A stretch of 10,767 bases of DNA from an uncultured Acidimicrobiales bacterium (GCA_937926025.1 CALANQ010000498.1:1-10767); one strand, 5' to 3'; shown: positions 1 through 5,657, numbered from the stretch's first letter. Made by a program: numbers and translations. The notes: a model not told the origin generated them from the letters alone.

Positions 1-524
1 ACGTCCTGCTGGCCAGCGTCCTGCCCCGGGCCGTGGAGACCGCCTCGATCATCGCCCCCGCGCTCGGCTTCGCTGCTCCCGCCCAGGACTGCGACCTGTG
101 CGAGATCCACACCGGCGAGGCCGACGGCATCGACTGGTCCGAGTACAACCGGCGCTACGGCTCCTTCGACATGGAGGCCGAACCGGATCGGCTGTTCGCA
201 CCCGGCGGCGAGAGCTGGAACAGCTTCCACGGCCGCGTCGAGCGAACCCTGGACCGCTTGGCCGCCGCCCACCCCGACGAGACGGTCGTCGCCGTGTGCC
301 ACGCCGGGCTGATCATGGCGGCCATGCGGCTGCGGCTTGGCATCCTCGACCCGGCCATCAGCGCCCAGCTCCGCCCGTCGAACACCGGCCTGACCGAGTG
401 GGAGCACCACGAGGGGACCTGGACCCTGCGGTCCTACAACGAGGCCGTCCACCTGCTGGGCGTCGGGGCCGACGACGACCTCGGCCCCGTCGGCGCCGGT
501 GCCACCCGAGGCGGTGCCTCGTGA
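1..524 (+). CDS. Histidine phosphatase family protein (5' truncated by window edge)
   Basis: The reading frame is open from the first bases of the window and ends at TGA 522-524, so the N-terminus with the phosphohistidine RHG motif lies upstream and is not visible. What is visible is the downstream half of the phosphoglycerate-mutase-like fold: a segment reading ASVLPRAVETASIIAPALG (the family's 'S.L.RA.ETA' region with its Arg and Glu), PGGESWNSFHGRV in the middle, and VAVCHAGLIMAAMRLRLGI, which contains the second catalytic His. These enzymes remove phosphate from small molecules or proteins through a phosphohistidine intermediate; the substrate cannot be inferred from sequence. GTG at 33 is an internal Val, not a start. 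The stop codon overlaps the next gene's GTG by four bases (GTGA), so the two are probably translated from one message. Confidence 0.85.
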   Translation, partial: VLLASVLPRAVETASIIAPALGFAAPAQDCDLCEIHTGEADGIDWSEYNRRYGSFDMEAEPDRLFAPGGESWNSFHGRVERTLDRLAAAHPDETVVAVCHAGLIMAAMRLRLGILDPAISAQLRPSNTGLTEWEHHEGTWTLRSYNEAVHLLGVGADDDLGPVGAGATRGGAS

Positions 525-979
525 CCGACGCATCGCACACCACCGTCACCGCCGCCCGGGAGGCCGCCGCCGAGGGCACCCTCGACCAGTGGGTCACCGA
601 GTTCCTGGCCAGCCCGGGCAGCGACAACGAGGGGCTGGCCGTGAAGCTGGCGTCGGCCCCGCGCTGGTGGATCGGCCCGGTCCTGCTGCCGCTGGACCGC
701 CTCGCCCGCCTGGCCGGGCCACCCGGCCACCCCGTCGCCCAGGTGGTGGAGGACCACGAGTGGCGGGACGACGTGGGCGACCTGGCCGACAAGGTGGCCG
801 ACGGCCTGGAACCGGCGCCGGTCATCGCCATGTGCACCGACGACGAGTTCTACCTGGAGGATGGCAACCACCGGGTGGAGGCGGTGCGCCAGGCCGGCGG
901 CGACCACGTCTGGACCATCGTCGGCTTCGAGTCCGAGGCCGCCCGGGACGACTTCATCGCTCGCACGGACCTCACCTAG
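521..979 (+). CDS. ParB/sulfiredoxin-like domain protein, 152 aa
   Basis: The start is the GTG at 521, which overlaps the upstream phosphatase stop (GTGA). The open frame further upstream is only antisense/offset shadow of the phosphatase gene. The 152-residue product is acidic and has no signal peptide or membrane segment. Residues about 95-130 contain YLEDGNHRVEAVRQAG, with D-G-N-H-R at 114-118. This resembles the D-G-N/H-H-R-x-x-A motif of the ParB N-terminal/sulfiredoxin-like fold, which binds nucleotide in ParB and related proteins. There is no HTH DNA-binding part, so this is not a partition ParB. Stand-alone proteins of this type are common in actinobacteria and mostly uncharacterised. 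Coupling to the phosphatase suggests a joint role in phosphate or nucleotide chemistry, but that is inference. Confidence 0.75.
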   Translation: MTDASHTTVTAAREAAAEGTLDQWVTEFLASPGSDNEGLAVKLASAPRWWIGPVLLPLDRLARLAGPPGHPVAQVVEDHEWRDDVGDLADKVADGLEPAPVIAMCTDDEFYLEDGNHRVEAVRQAGGDHVWTIVGFESEAARDDFIARTDLT

Positions 980-1009
980 CCACCGCCTCCGCCGTCACAC
1001 CGCGGTGGC
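979..1009. terminator. Inverted repeat between convergent genes, possible weak bidirectional terminator
   Basis: GCCACCGC (979-986, written with the g at 979) pairs with GCGGTGGC (1002-1009) over a 15-nt loop. It straddles the stop codons of the ParB-like gene (+) and the methyltransferase gene (-), which are only 15 bp apart. There is no T-tract on either side and the loop is long, so termination activity is uncertain. Confidence 0.25.
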
Positions 1010-1600
1010 CACCAGCGCGCCGTGGGCCCGCACGAACGGGTCCGCCTCCTCGGCTCGCTGCCGGCGCTCGGTCTCCGCGAAGCCGGCGGCCGCCAGCCGA
1101 TCGGCCAGCTCATCGGCGGGCCAGGACCAGGCCTCCGTCACCTTGTGGTCGAACGGCCCCACCACCGGTCCGTCGAAGAACCCGACCACCAGGGTGCCGC
1201 CGAGCCGGAGCACCCGCCGCAGCTCCGCCAGGGCTGGGGCGAGGGCGTTCGGAGGCAGGTGGATCAGCGAGTACCAGGCGACCGCTCCGTCGAGGCTGCC
1301 GTCCGCCGCCGGGAGCCGGTCGATCGATGCCCGCACGTAGCGGCCCTGGGGATCGGCGGCACGGGCGTGGTCGAGGAGCTCGGGCGTGAGGTCGACGCCC
1401 GTGGCGTCCACCCCTCGCCGCCGGAGGTGCGCCGTCACGTGCCCGGGGCCGCACCCGGCGTCGAGCACCGAGCCCGAGCAGCCGCCGAGGTGGCGGTCGA
1501 TCAGCGCCAGGTCGTCAGGGTGCATCGCCGAGGTACGCCCGAACAGCCCCACGTACCGGCCCGCCAACGCCCCGTACGCCCGCCGGACCTCGTCCACCAC
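995..1600 (-). CDS. Class I SAM-dependent methyltransferase
   Basis: 201-residue cytoplasmic protein with a complete Rossmann-type methyltransferase core. Motif I is VLDAGCGPG at residues 45-53, the glycine loop that binds S-adenosylmethionine. The acidic residue that holds the ribose follows in TGVDLT (D70). SLDGAVAWYSLIHLP at about 102-116 is motif IV-like, and LRRVLRLGGTLVVGFF at 127-142 is the typical strand-loop of the family. It transfers a methyl group, but the acceptor is unknown; the family includes small-molecule, ubiquinone-like and tellurite-type enzymes. Two tandem GTG codons are candidate starts (1600 and 1597). The one at 1597 is supported by TAGGGT at 1604-1609, which ends 6 nt upstream of it and would make a leaderless message. 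It lies 36 nt behind the small Cys protein on the same strand. Confidence 0.9.
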   Translation of the reverse strand: MVDEVRRAYGALAGRYVGLFGRTSAMHPDDLALIDRHLGGCSGSVLDAGCGPGHVTAHLRRRGVDATGVDLTPELLDHARAADPQGRYVRASIDRLPAADGSLDGAVAWYSLIHLPPNALAPALAELRRVLRLGGTLVVGFFDGPVVGPFDHKVTEAWSWPADELADRLAAAGFAETERRQRAEEADPFVRAHGALVATAV

Positions 1601-1603
1601 CGC

Positions 1604-1609
1604 ACCCTA
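1604..1609 (-). promoter_or_regulatory. Possible -10 hexamer (TAGGGT) for a leaderless methyltransferase message
   Basis: On the minus strand TAGGGT matches TANNNT and is followed by six bases and then GTG (1597), so the expected transcription start coincides with the start codon. No convincing -35 element is visible. The alternative is that the gene is only read through from the upstream genes. Confidence 0.35.
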
Positions 1610-1636
1610 CGGCGGCGACCGATCCGGGCCGATGGG

Positions 1637-1864
1637 TCAGGCCCGCTCGCCCTGGTTCCCGGGACGGGGTCCCCGGCGGCGAGGGCGTCGAGCGGGCAGT
1701 TGCGACTCCTCCGCGCACACCGGGCACGAGCGGGGGTGCGCCGGCTTGAACGGCATCCCGAGCGTCCCGATCACCTTGCGGGCCGGGAGCCCGCACAGCA
1801 GGTCGCCCTCGGCGTCGACCGCGTGGTGCTTCAGATCGGCGCCCCGGACCTGCTGGTACTTCAC
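1637..1864 (-). CDS. Small Cys/His-containing hypothetical protein, possible metal-binding (75 aa)
   Basis: Starts at GTG 1864, preceded by GGGGAA as a likely ribosome binding site. Residues about 1-52 look conserved and structured: KYQQVRGADLKHHAV, then LLCGLPARKVIGTLGMPF, then PRSCPVCAEE. The single Cys in LCG plus the C-P-V-C pair and nearby His residues could coordinate a metal, in the style of short actinobacterial zinc-ribbon proteins. The C-terminal tail (about 55-75) is Arg/Pro/Gly-rich and probably disordered. It lies 31 nt after the ZIP-type transporter stop and 36 nt before the methyltransferase, all on one strand, so a zinc-linked operon is conceivable. I do not recognise a named family with certainty. 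Confidence 0.6.
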   Translation of the reverse strand: MKYQQVRGADLKHHAVDAEGDLLCGLPARKVIGTLGMPFKPAHPRSCPVCAEESQLPARRPRRRGPRPGNQGERA

Positions 1865-1895
1865 GTTCCCCGGTCTAGCGCCTCCGCGGCCGCGA

Positions 1896-2621
1896 TCAGA
1901 CCGACGTGAGGATGAGGGAGAGGGCGAAGCCGATCGCCACCCAGGATCCGGTGAACACGCCCTCCACCTCGTACGCCTCGGGGAGCAACGTGTCGGCCAC
2001 CATGGCGAGGAGCGCGCCGGCCGCGAAGCCCTGGGCCACCGCTGCGCTGCCGCTGAGCGACGGGTCGCTCAGGAAGTGGTAGCCGGCGGCCGCGCTGGCA
2101 CCGGACACCAGCATCACCACCAGCCACATGCCGAAGACCCGGCCCTTCGGCCATCCGGCGATGCGGAGCCCGGCCGACGACGACATGCCCTCGGGCAGGT
2201 TGCTGAGCATCACGCCGACCAGCAGCCCGACGCTGACCCCGCCCTGCAGGACCGTCAGCCCCAGCACGAACGACTCCGGGATGCCGTCGAGCACCGAGCC
2301 GAACACGATCGCCAGCGGTGACCCCTCTTCCTGCGCGCCTTCGGAGTCCTTGCGGTCGCCGCCGCCGCGCCGGTCCAGGTACCAGTCCCCCAGCGTGAAG
2401 ACCGCTGCGCCGAGGAGCGTGTAGCCCCCGACCTTGCCGACCTCGGCCACGTCGAGCGCGTCTTCGATGAGCTCGAACGCCACCGATCCGATCAGCAGCC
2501 CGGCGCCCAGCGCCATCACGATGGCGATCAGGTTCCGGCTGGGCGACCCCACGTAGGCCACCACGGCGCCGACGAGCAGCGCCGCCGCGCCCGTCGCACC
2601 CCAGAAGAACGCCAGACCCAT
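1896..2621 (-). CDS. ZIP-family metal transporter (divergent metal site)
   Basis: 241-residue polytopic inner-membrane protein with about eight predicted hydrophobic helices and a charged loop between helices 3 and 4 (residues 82-100, DRRGGGDRKDSEGAQEEG). Helix 4 carries LDGIPES (D112, E116) and helix 5 carries SNLPEG (N141, E144); these occupy the places of the HNxPEG and HExPHE-type motifs of ZIP transporters. PEA at 214-216 in the next helix is also family-like. ZIP proteins move Zn2+ or other divalent metals into the cytoplasm. Replacement of the His residues by Asp/Asn/Ser may change metal preference. The ATG at 2621 is well supported by GGAGG at 2628-2632. It is the first gene of a possible three-gene set with the Cys protein and the methyltransferase. 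Confidence 0.85.
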   Translation of the reverse strand: MGLAFFWGATGAAALLVGAVVAYVGSPSRNLIAIVMALGAGLLIGSVAFELIEDALDVAEVGKVGGYTLLGAAVFTLGDWYLDRRGGGDRKDSEGAQEEGSPLAIVFGSVLDGIPESFVLGLTVLQGGVSVGLLVGVMLSNLPEGMSSSAGLRIAGWPKGRVFGMWLVVMLVSGASAAAGYHFLSDPSLSGSAAVAQGFAAGALLAMVADTLLPEAYEVEGVFTGSWVAIGFALSLILTSV

Positions 2622-2627
2622 CAGCCG

Positions 2628-2632
2628 CCTCC
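2628..2632 (-). promoter_or_regulatory. Strong ribosome binding site of the ZIP gene
   Basis: GGAGG on the minus strand, six bases before ATG 2621. It fixes the start and contrasts with the SD-less starts of several neighbours. Confidence 0.7.
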
Positions 2633-2664
2633 ACGCTCACGACCTGCGGCCCGGCGACCCTACC

Positions 2665-2700
2665 GCCGAGCTCCCGCGCCAGATGCGGGAGGTACTCGGC
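2665..2700 (-). terminator. Bulged hairpin after the secreted-protein gene
   Basis: GCCGAG (2665-2670) and CTCCCGC (2671-2677) pair with GCGGGAG (2685-2691) and CTCGGC (2695-2700), giving 13 base pairs with a 7-nt loop and a 3-nt bulge. It begins 20 nt after the stop of the 2721-3317 gene and sits before the ZIP ribosome binding site. No T-tract follows, so it could be a GC-rich terminator or an attenuating structure between the two genes. Confidence 0.5.
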
Positions 2701-2720
2701 TCAGCGGGTGCCGTGGGGGT

Positions 2721-3317
2721 TCAGCCCGTGTAGCCGGGCGCGCCCGTCACCGGAGCGGCCGCCGTCGCCGCCGGAGCCGCCGCTCCGTCACCCGCCGCTG
2801 ACGTGGTGGGCGACGCAGGCGTCGACGTCGTGGTGGTGGCCCCCGGAACCTCGAAGCGGACCTCGACGGGGTCGTAGGAGAAGATCGTCGAGAGCAGCGG
2901 CGGGTCCAGGATCCCGCAGTCCGCACGGATGGACCGCGTGAAGCTGGCGTCGAACGTGAAGTCCGGCGCCTCCGCCGGCACCGTGTAGGCGAACGTCCAG
3001 GTGCCGTCCTCGGCGACCGAGGTCGTCCCGAGCAGCTCGCCCTGCGGGTCGATCGGGTTCGGCTCGTTGAGGTTCCGGCCGTAGACCGCAACCGTCAGGG
3101 CGGGCCCGTCCGGGGTGTCGGGATCGACGCAGCCGGTTCCCGACACCGTGAGGTCCGACCCGTAGGTGATGGTCGTCGGGGTGACGGACATCGTCGCCGA
3201 CGGCGGGGGCGCGCCGGCACCGGCCGCCACCGCCGAGGCGACCACCAGACCGATGGCGAACCCGACGGCGACCACCGTCTGCCGAACACCACGGGCCAGG
3301 ACCGAAGGTCGCCGCAT
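2721..3317 (-). CDS. Secreted Ig-like domain protein with Thr/Ala-rich tail
   Basis: 198 residues. The N-terminus is a Sec signal peptide: basic MRRPSVLARGVRQ, a hydrophobic stretch at about 14-32, and a plausible cleavage site near AGA-GAP (34-37). Residues about 40-155 look like one bacterial Ig-like/beta-sandwich domain: the opening 'sVTPTTITYGSDLTVSGTGC', the 'EDGTWTFAYTVP' strand pair, and two cysteines (63 and 134) that could form a disulfide. Residues 160-198 are a low-complexity Thr, Ser, Ala and Pro tail ending in VTGAPGYTG. There is no membrane helix after the tail, so it is not a classic LPXTG-anchored protein. The start is ATG 3317. It has no good Shine-Dalgarno sequence, but TAGCCT ends seven bases upstream. 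Function is unknown; it is probably exported and cell-wall associated or released. Confidence 0.75.
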   Translation of the reverse strand: MRRPSVLARGVRQTVVAVGFAIGLVVASAVAAGAGAPPPSATMSVTPTTITYGSDLTVSGTGCVDPDTPDGPALTVAVYGRNLNEPNPIDPQGELLGTTSVAEDGTWTFAYTVPAEAPDFTFDASFTRSIRADCGILDPPLLSTIFSYDPVEVRFEVPGATTTTSTPASPTTSAAGDGAAAPAATAAAPVTGAPGYTG

Positions 3318-3324
3318 CCCACCG

Positions 3325-3330
3325 AGGCTA
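3325..3330 (-). promoter_or_regulatory. -10 hexamer TAGCCT of the secreted-protein gene
   Basis: TANNNT match on the minus strand, separated from ATG 3317 by seven bases, which predicts a leaderless or nearly leaderless transcript. No -35 match is visible. Confidence 0.4.
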
Positions 3331-3406
3331 GCGAGCCGGGCGCCACCGGCCCCGGACGATTGTCCAAACTCATCCCGGTGGTCTCCGACATCGGGGACGA
3401 CGGCCG

Positions 3407-3412
3407 TAGCCT
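3407..3412 (+). promoter_or_regulatory. Possible -10 hexamer TAGCCT of the small membrane protein gene
   Basis: The same hexamer as on the opposite strand of this divergent intergenic region, nine bases before ATG 3422. The spacing is a little long for a strictly leaderless message, but no ribosome binding site is present either. Confidence 0.3.
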
Positions 3413-3421
3413 GCTGCCCGC

Positions 3422-3718
3422 ATGGTGCTCGCAGGGTGCGCTCGACCGGGACAGGCGTGGGTCATCGCCGCCTTCGCCGCCGCCTACACCGCGTTCGCCG
3501 TCTTCCTCGTCATCCGGCCCGAGACCATCACCAACGACTGGCGTCGATGGCAGAAGCGGTTGGGCGCCATCGCCATGACGGCGATCGGTCTGGTGTTCGT
3601 GTTCCTGTCCGTCTACAACGCCACCACCGGCCGCTGCCTGGGCACCGATACCGCCGTCACGCCGTGCCCGGCCACCTGGGCCGACCCGTCGTTCGGACCA
3701 CCGCCCGGCCCGGCGTGA
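3422..3718 (+). CDS. Small membrane protein, two predicted helices (98 aa)
   Basis: The protein has two hydrophobic segments, about residues 12-31 (AWVIAAFAAAYTAFAVFLVI) and 47-66 (LGAIAMTAIGLVFVFLSVY), joined by a basic/aromatic loop with TNDWRRWQKR. The C-terminal 30 residues hold two cysteines (GRCLG and TPCPA) and a Pro-rich end, and are likely outside the cytoplasm if both termini are external. I do not recognise a family. The coding case rests on good amphipathic organisation, third-position GC and its position opposite the divergent secreted-protein gene, 104 bp away. The start could be ATG 3422 or GTG 3425. Confidence 0.6.
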   Translation: MVLAGCARPGQAWVIAAFAAAYTAFAVFLVIRPETITNDWRRWQKRLGAIAMTAIGLVFVFLSVYNATTGRCLGTDTAVTPCPATWADPSFGPPPGPA

Positions 3719-3746
3719 ACGCCGCTCCGCCGGGGCCCGCTCGACG

Positions 3747-4085
3747 TCAGTGGAACTCCTGGAGCTCCACGGTCCGATGCCCACCCTCGCCATCGGTCCA
3801 GAGGCAGGCCAGGTAGCACCGCCCATCGGGGAACCGGTCGAGATCGATCCCCTCATTGGGCGAGGCGATGCGCATCGAGGCGTCGGCCTTCCAGAACGCC
3901 CGCATCTCGTCGCCACCGCGCCACACCAGCGGCTTCCCGATGGTCGACACCACGAGGCTGACCTCGGTCCCGTACCCCATCGACGAACCTACCTCCGCCC
4001 GCTTGAGCCGATCCCCCCGCACCAGCGCCGTCCCGTCGGGATGCACTAACCCGTCGAGCGGCAGACGAACGACCACACCCATCAC
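3747..4085 (-). CDS. Hypothetical protein downstream of the Ltp-repeat lipoprotein
   Basis: Up to 112 residues, soluble, no signal peptide, family not recognised. The C-terminal 77 residues (from M36, MGYGTEVSLVVSTIG onward) are the most protein-like and contain several aromatic residues and the segment DRFPDGRCYLACLWTDG. Start choice is uncertain. GTG 4085 and ATG 4082 lie 13-16 nt after the lipoprotein stop and would fit an operon. ATG 3980 has GGAGGT about 11 nt upstream and a TAGGTT hexamer five bases upstream, which fits an independent 77-aa product. The extension contains a TTA leucine codon (4047-4049), rare in such GC-rich genomes and a small argument for the shorter form. Confidence 0.5.
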   Translation of the reverse strand: MMGVVVRLPLDGLVHPDGTALVRGDRLKRAEVGSSMGYGTEVSLVVSTIGKPLVWRGGDEMRAFWKADASMRIASPNEGIDLDRFPDGRCYLACLWTDGEGGHRTVELQEFH

Positions 4086-4098
4086 CCCAGCATGGGCG

Positions 4099-4800
4099 CT
4101 ACAGACCGGTCGTGCTCACCCCGTACTCAGCCTGCTCCTGGGTGAAGCCCTCGTACACGAGTTGCTCGATCAGTCCGCTGCGCGAAAAGGCGGTGAAGTC
4201 CAAGTACTTCGCCGCCATCCGAGCCGCCTGCTCGTTCCAATCGACGTTCAGCGCGTCGATGCCGAATGCGGCATCGCCTTCAGAGAAGCCCTCGTACTCG
4301 AGCTGGTCGATGAGGCCGCTGCGTGAGAATGCCGTGAAATCGAGGTACTCGGCCGCCTTCGCCCGAGCGTTCTGCTGGCTCACGGTTCCCCGAGCGGCCT
4401 CCTCCTCAGCACGCCGCTGCTCTTCGGCTCGACGGCGCTCCTCCTCCGCCTTGCGCTCTGCTTCGACCACCGCGTCCCACTTGGACTGCACGCATGCCTT
4501 GGCCTCGTTGATCAACGACGTCCTGGTTCGGTACGGCGACCAGGCCGAGCGGTAGCGGATGGTCGGATCGCTCAGGCCGCTGACCGCTTCAGCACATGCC
4601 CGCTGGACCTCTTCCGACATCTCAGCGACTGCCAGGTCCTTCGGCATCGTCGTGGTGGTCGGCGGCTCGGTCGTGGTGGGCGGCGCAGTCGACGATGTGC
4701 TGACGCCTGAGGTGGTCGTCGAAGAGCTGGTGGCTTCGCCGCCGCTCGCTCCGCAACCCACAAGCAGGACAACGCCAACGACCAACAGCAGCCTTCGCAT
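4099..4800 (-). CDS. Ltp-family lipoprotein with two C-terminal repeats (superinfection-exclusion-like)
   Basis: 233-residue lipoprotein. MRRLLLVVGVVLLVGC is a lipoprotein signal with lipobox L-V-G-C (lipidated Cys16). A Thr/Ser/Pro stalk (about 24-53) follows, then a small domain at 54-108 with C69 and C103, then a charged Glu/Arg/Ala helix (111-137), probably coiled coil. It ends in two tandem repeats at about 145-186 and 191-229. The repeat cores share YLDFTAFSRSGLI.QL.YEGF and the link is DWNEQA. This is the signature of the host-cell-surface-exposed lipoprotein (Ltp) repeat. In Streptococcus thermophilus prophage TP-J34, Ltp sits on the cell surface and blocks injection of incoming phage DNA. 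Whether this chromosomal homologue does the same is inference; such repeats also occur in many Gram-positive lipoproteins of unknown role. ATG 4800 is chosen because GGGGAGG lies eight bases upstream; an in-frame start eight codons earlier would spoil the signal peptide. Confidence 0.85.
   Translation of the reverse strand: MRRLLLVVGVVLLVGCGASGGEATSSSTTTSGVSTSSTAPPTTTEPPTTTTMPKDLAVAEMSEEVQRACAEAVSGLSDPTIRYRSAWSPYRTRTSLINEAKACVQSKWDAVVEAERKAEEERRRAEEQRRAEEEAARGTVSQQNARAKAAEYLDFTAFSRSGLIDQLEYEGFSEGDAAFGIDALNVDWNEQAARMAAKYLDFTAFSRSGLIEQLVYEGFTQEQAEYGVSTTGL
4144..4215 (-). repeat. Ltp repeat 2 core (24 codons)
   Basis: Encodes residues 196-219 of the lipoprotein. It is identical to the core of repeat 1 (4285-4356) at 21 of 24 residues. 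In the 33-nt stretch 4168-4200 against 4309-4341, all seven base differences are synonymous third-position changes, so the repeats are old and held by selection on the protein. Confidence 0.8.
4285..4356 (-). repeat. Ltp repeat 1 core (24 codons)
   Basis: Encodes residues 149-172 of the lipoprotein; partner of the repeat at 4144-4215. The two are 69 nt apart, with a linker containing DWNEQA. Confidence 0.8.
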
Positions 4801-4813
4801 GATCGATCCTCCC

Positions 4814-4836
4814 CTCTGGTCCACCGAGCACCAGAG
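4814..4836 (-). promoter_or_regulatory. 5' leader hairpin of the Ltp-type lipoprotein gene
   Basis: A perfect 7-bp stem (CTCTGGT / ACCAGAG) with a 9-nt loop lies immediately before the GGGGAGG ribosome binding site of the lipoprotein gene. If transcription starts about 7 nt after the TATCGT hexamer (near 4839), the hairpin forms at the very 5' end of the mRNA. It could stabilise the message, control ribosome access, or be a DNA operator. Confidence 0.35.
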
Positions 4837-4845
4837 CCCGCCCGA

Positions 4846-4851
4846 ACGATA
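4846..4851 (-). promoter_or_regulatory. Candidate -10 hexamer TATCGT of the Ltp-type lipoprotein gene
   Basis: TANNNT match on the minus strand about 45 nt before ATG 4800. The same hexamer, on the other strand, precedes the divergent lipoprotein gene. No clear -35. Confidence 0.35.
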
Positions 4852-4943
4852 CGCGCCCGATCACGACTGAGCCACCGAGGATCCGCCCACCCTGCCGCCG
4901 CGCTGCCCACCGGCTGCACGGAAGGTCCGTCTTCCTTGCGACC

Positions 4944-4949
4944 TATCGT
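4944..4949 (+). promoter_or_regulatory. -10 hexamer TATCGT of the 4956-5465 gene (leaderless)
   Basis: TATCGT is followed by exactly six bases and then the GTG start, so +1 is predicted to be the G of GTG. There is no Shine-Dalgarno sequence. A small inverted repeat (GGAAG 4920-4924 / CTTCC 4931-4935) occupies the -35 region and could be a regulator site. Confidence 0.45.
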
Positions 4950-4955
4950 GCCGAC

Positions 4956-5465
4956 GTGGCCGGGACCGTGACCAGAGCAGCAGGACTGGTGTGGCTGATT
5001 GCGCTCGGCTTGCTCCTCGGCGCGTGCAGCGCATCGAGCGACACGACGGCCGAGCGGACGCTCCCAACGCCCTCGGCCGGTCGCTCGGACACAGCGCCCG
5101 CCACGACCCCGCCTCCCAACACGACCCACCAGCAGACGACAACAACGCCGCCGGCATGCCGCCCCGCCAGCCCCTCTGATGTGAAGGTGGTCGAAGCGAC
5201 GCTCACGAACGGCGCCGACCACGTCGGCGAATCGTTCGCGAGCGGGGGTGGCCGCGACGGGTACCGCCTCATCGCCGCCAACATCTACGACGGTGCCGGA
5301 GCCCGCACATCGAGCAGCGACGTCTGGGTCATCAAGGGCGAGGTTCTGTTCGCCCTGTCGGGCGGCGCCCGAAGCGCATCGCTCGCACCCGATGGCCGCA
5401 CCATCGGCTTGTCGGCCGGGAGCGAGGACGCCCTGGCACTGATGGCCTGCGTGCAGGCCAGCTAA
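4956..5465 (+). CDS. Putative lipoprotein, 169 aa, unknown function
   Basis: Starts at GTG 4956, with a possible alternative GTG at 4968. Residues 8-24 form a lipoprotein signal peptide ending in LLGAC, lipidated at Cys24. A disordered Ser/Thr/Pro/Gln stalk runs to about residue 66 and is typical of actinobacterial cell-envelope lipoproteins. The mature domain (67-169) is about 100 residues, has C68 and C165 that could pair as a disulfide, and contains strand-like segments such as DGYRLIAANIYD and SDVWVIKGEVLFALSGG. I do not recognise a family. It is divergent from the Ltp-type lipoprotein across a 155-bp intergenic region with candidate promoters in both directions, which raises the possibility of shared control. 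Confidence 0.75.
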   Translation: MAGTVTRAAGLVWLIALGLLLGACSASSDTTAERTLPTPSAGRSDTAPATTPPPNTTHQQTTTTPPACRPASPSDVKVVEATLTNGADHVGESFASGGGRDGYRLIAANIYDGAGARTSSSDVWVIKGEVLFALSGGARSASLAPDGRTIGLSAGSEDALALMACVQAS

Positions 5466-5530
5466 CGGCCAACAACTCGAGCGTCGACGGAACGGCGACG
5501 CCCACCGACGAGTGCGAGCCCGAAACGAGA

Positions 5531-5558
5531 CTGACCAGCGGGCGAAGCCGCTGGTCAG
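5531..5558 (-). terminator. Rho-independent-type terminator after tRNA-Val
   Basis: A perfect 11-bp stem, CTGACCAGCGG (5531-5541) with CCGCTGGTCAG (5548-5558), and a 6-nt loop. On the minus strand it starts 12 nt after the tRNA and is followed by TCTCGTTTC, a modest T-rich run. It also lies 65 nt beyond the lipoprotein stop on the plus strand and may serve both directions. Confidence 0.75.
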
Positions 5559-5569
5559 GTGCACCGGTG

Positions 5570-5646
5570 TGGTGGGCCATGAGGGAATCGAACCCCCGAC
5601 CTCCTGCGCGTCATGCAGGCGCTCTAGCCAACTGAGCTAATGGCCC
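5570..5646 (-). tRNA. tRNA-Val(GAC)
   Basis: Read on the minus strand, all cloverleaf parts are present. The acceptor stem GGGCCAT/ATGGCCC is seven perfect pairs. The D stem is GCTC/GAGC. The anticodon stem is CCTGC/GCAGG around the loop ATGACGC, so U33 is followed by anticodon GAC. The T arm is GGGGG-TTCGATT-CCCTC with one G-U pair. A73 is followed by an encoded CCA (5570-5572). Anticodon GAC reads GUC/GUU valine codons, the preferred ones in GC-rich genomes. Confidence 0.95.
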
Positions 5647-5657
5647 CGGGACGGACG

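Noticed and set aside
98..520. Upstream extension of the ParB-like frame
   Set aside because: The Arg/Pro-rich translation is a shadow of the histidine phosphatase frame; the coupled GTG at 521 is the natural start.
2721..2750. LPXTG-type sortase anchor at the C-terminus of the secreted protein
   Set aside because: The protein ends right after the TG residues, without a hydrophobic helix or positive tail.
4801..4824. Start of the Ltp-type lipoprotein eight codons upstream
   Set aside because: It would begin inside the ribosome binding site region and place polar residues before the signal peptide; ATG 4800 has an ideal Shine-Dalgarno.
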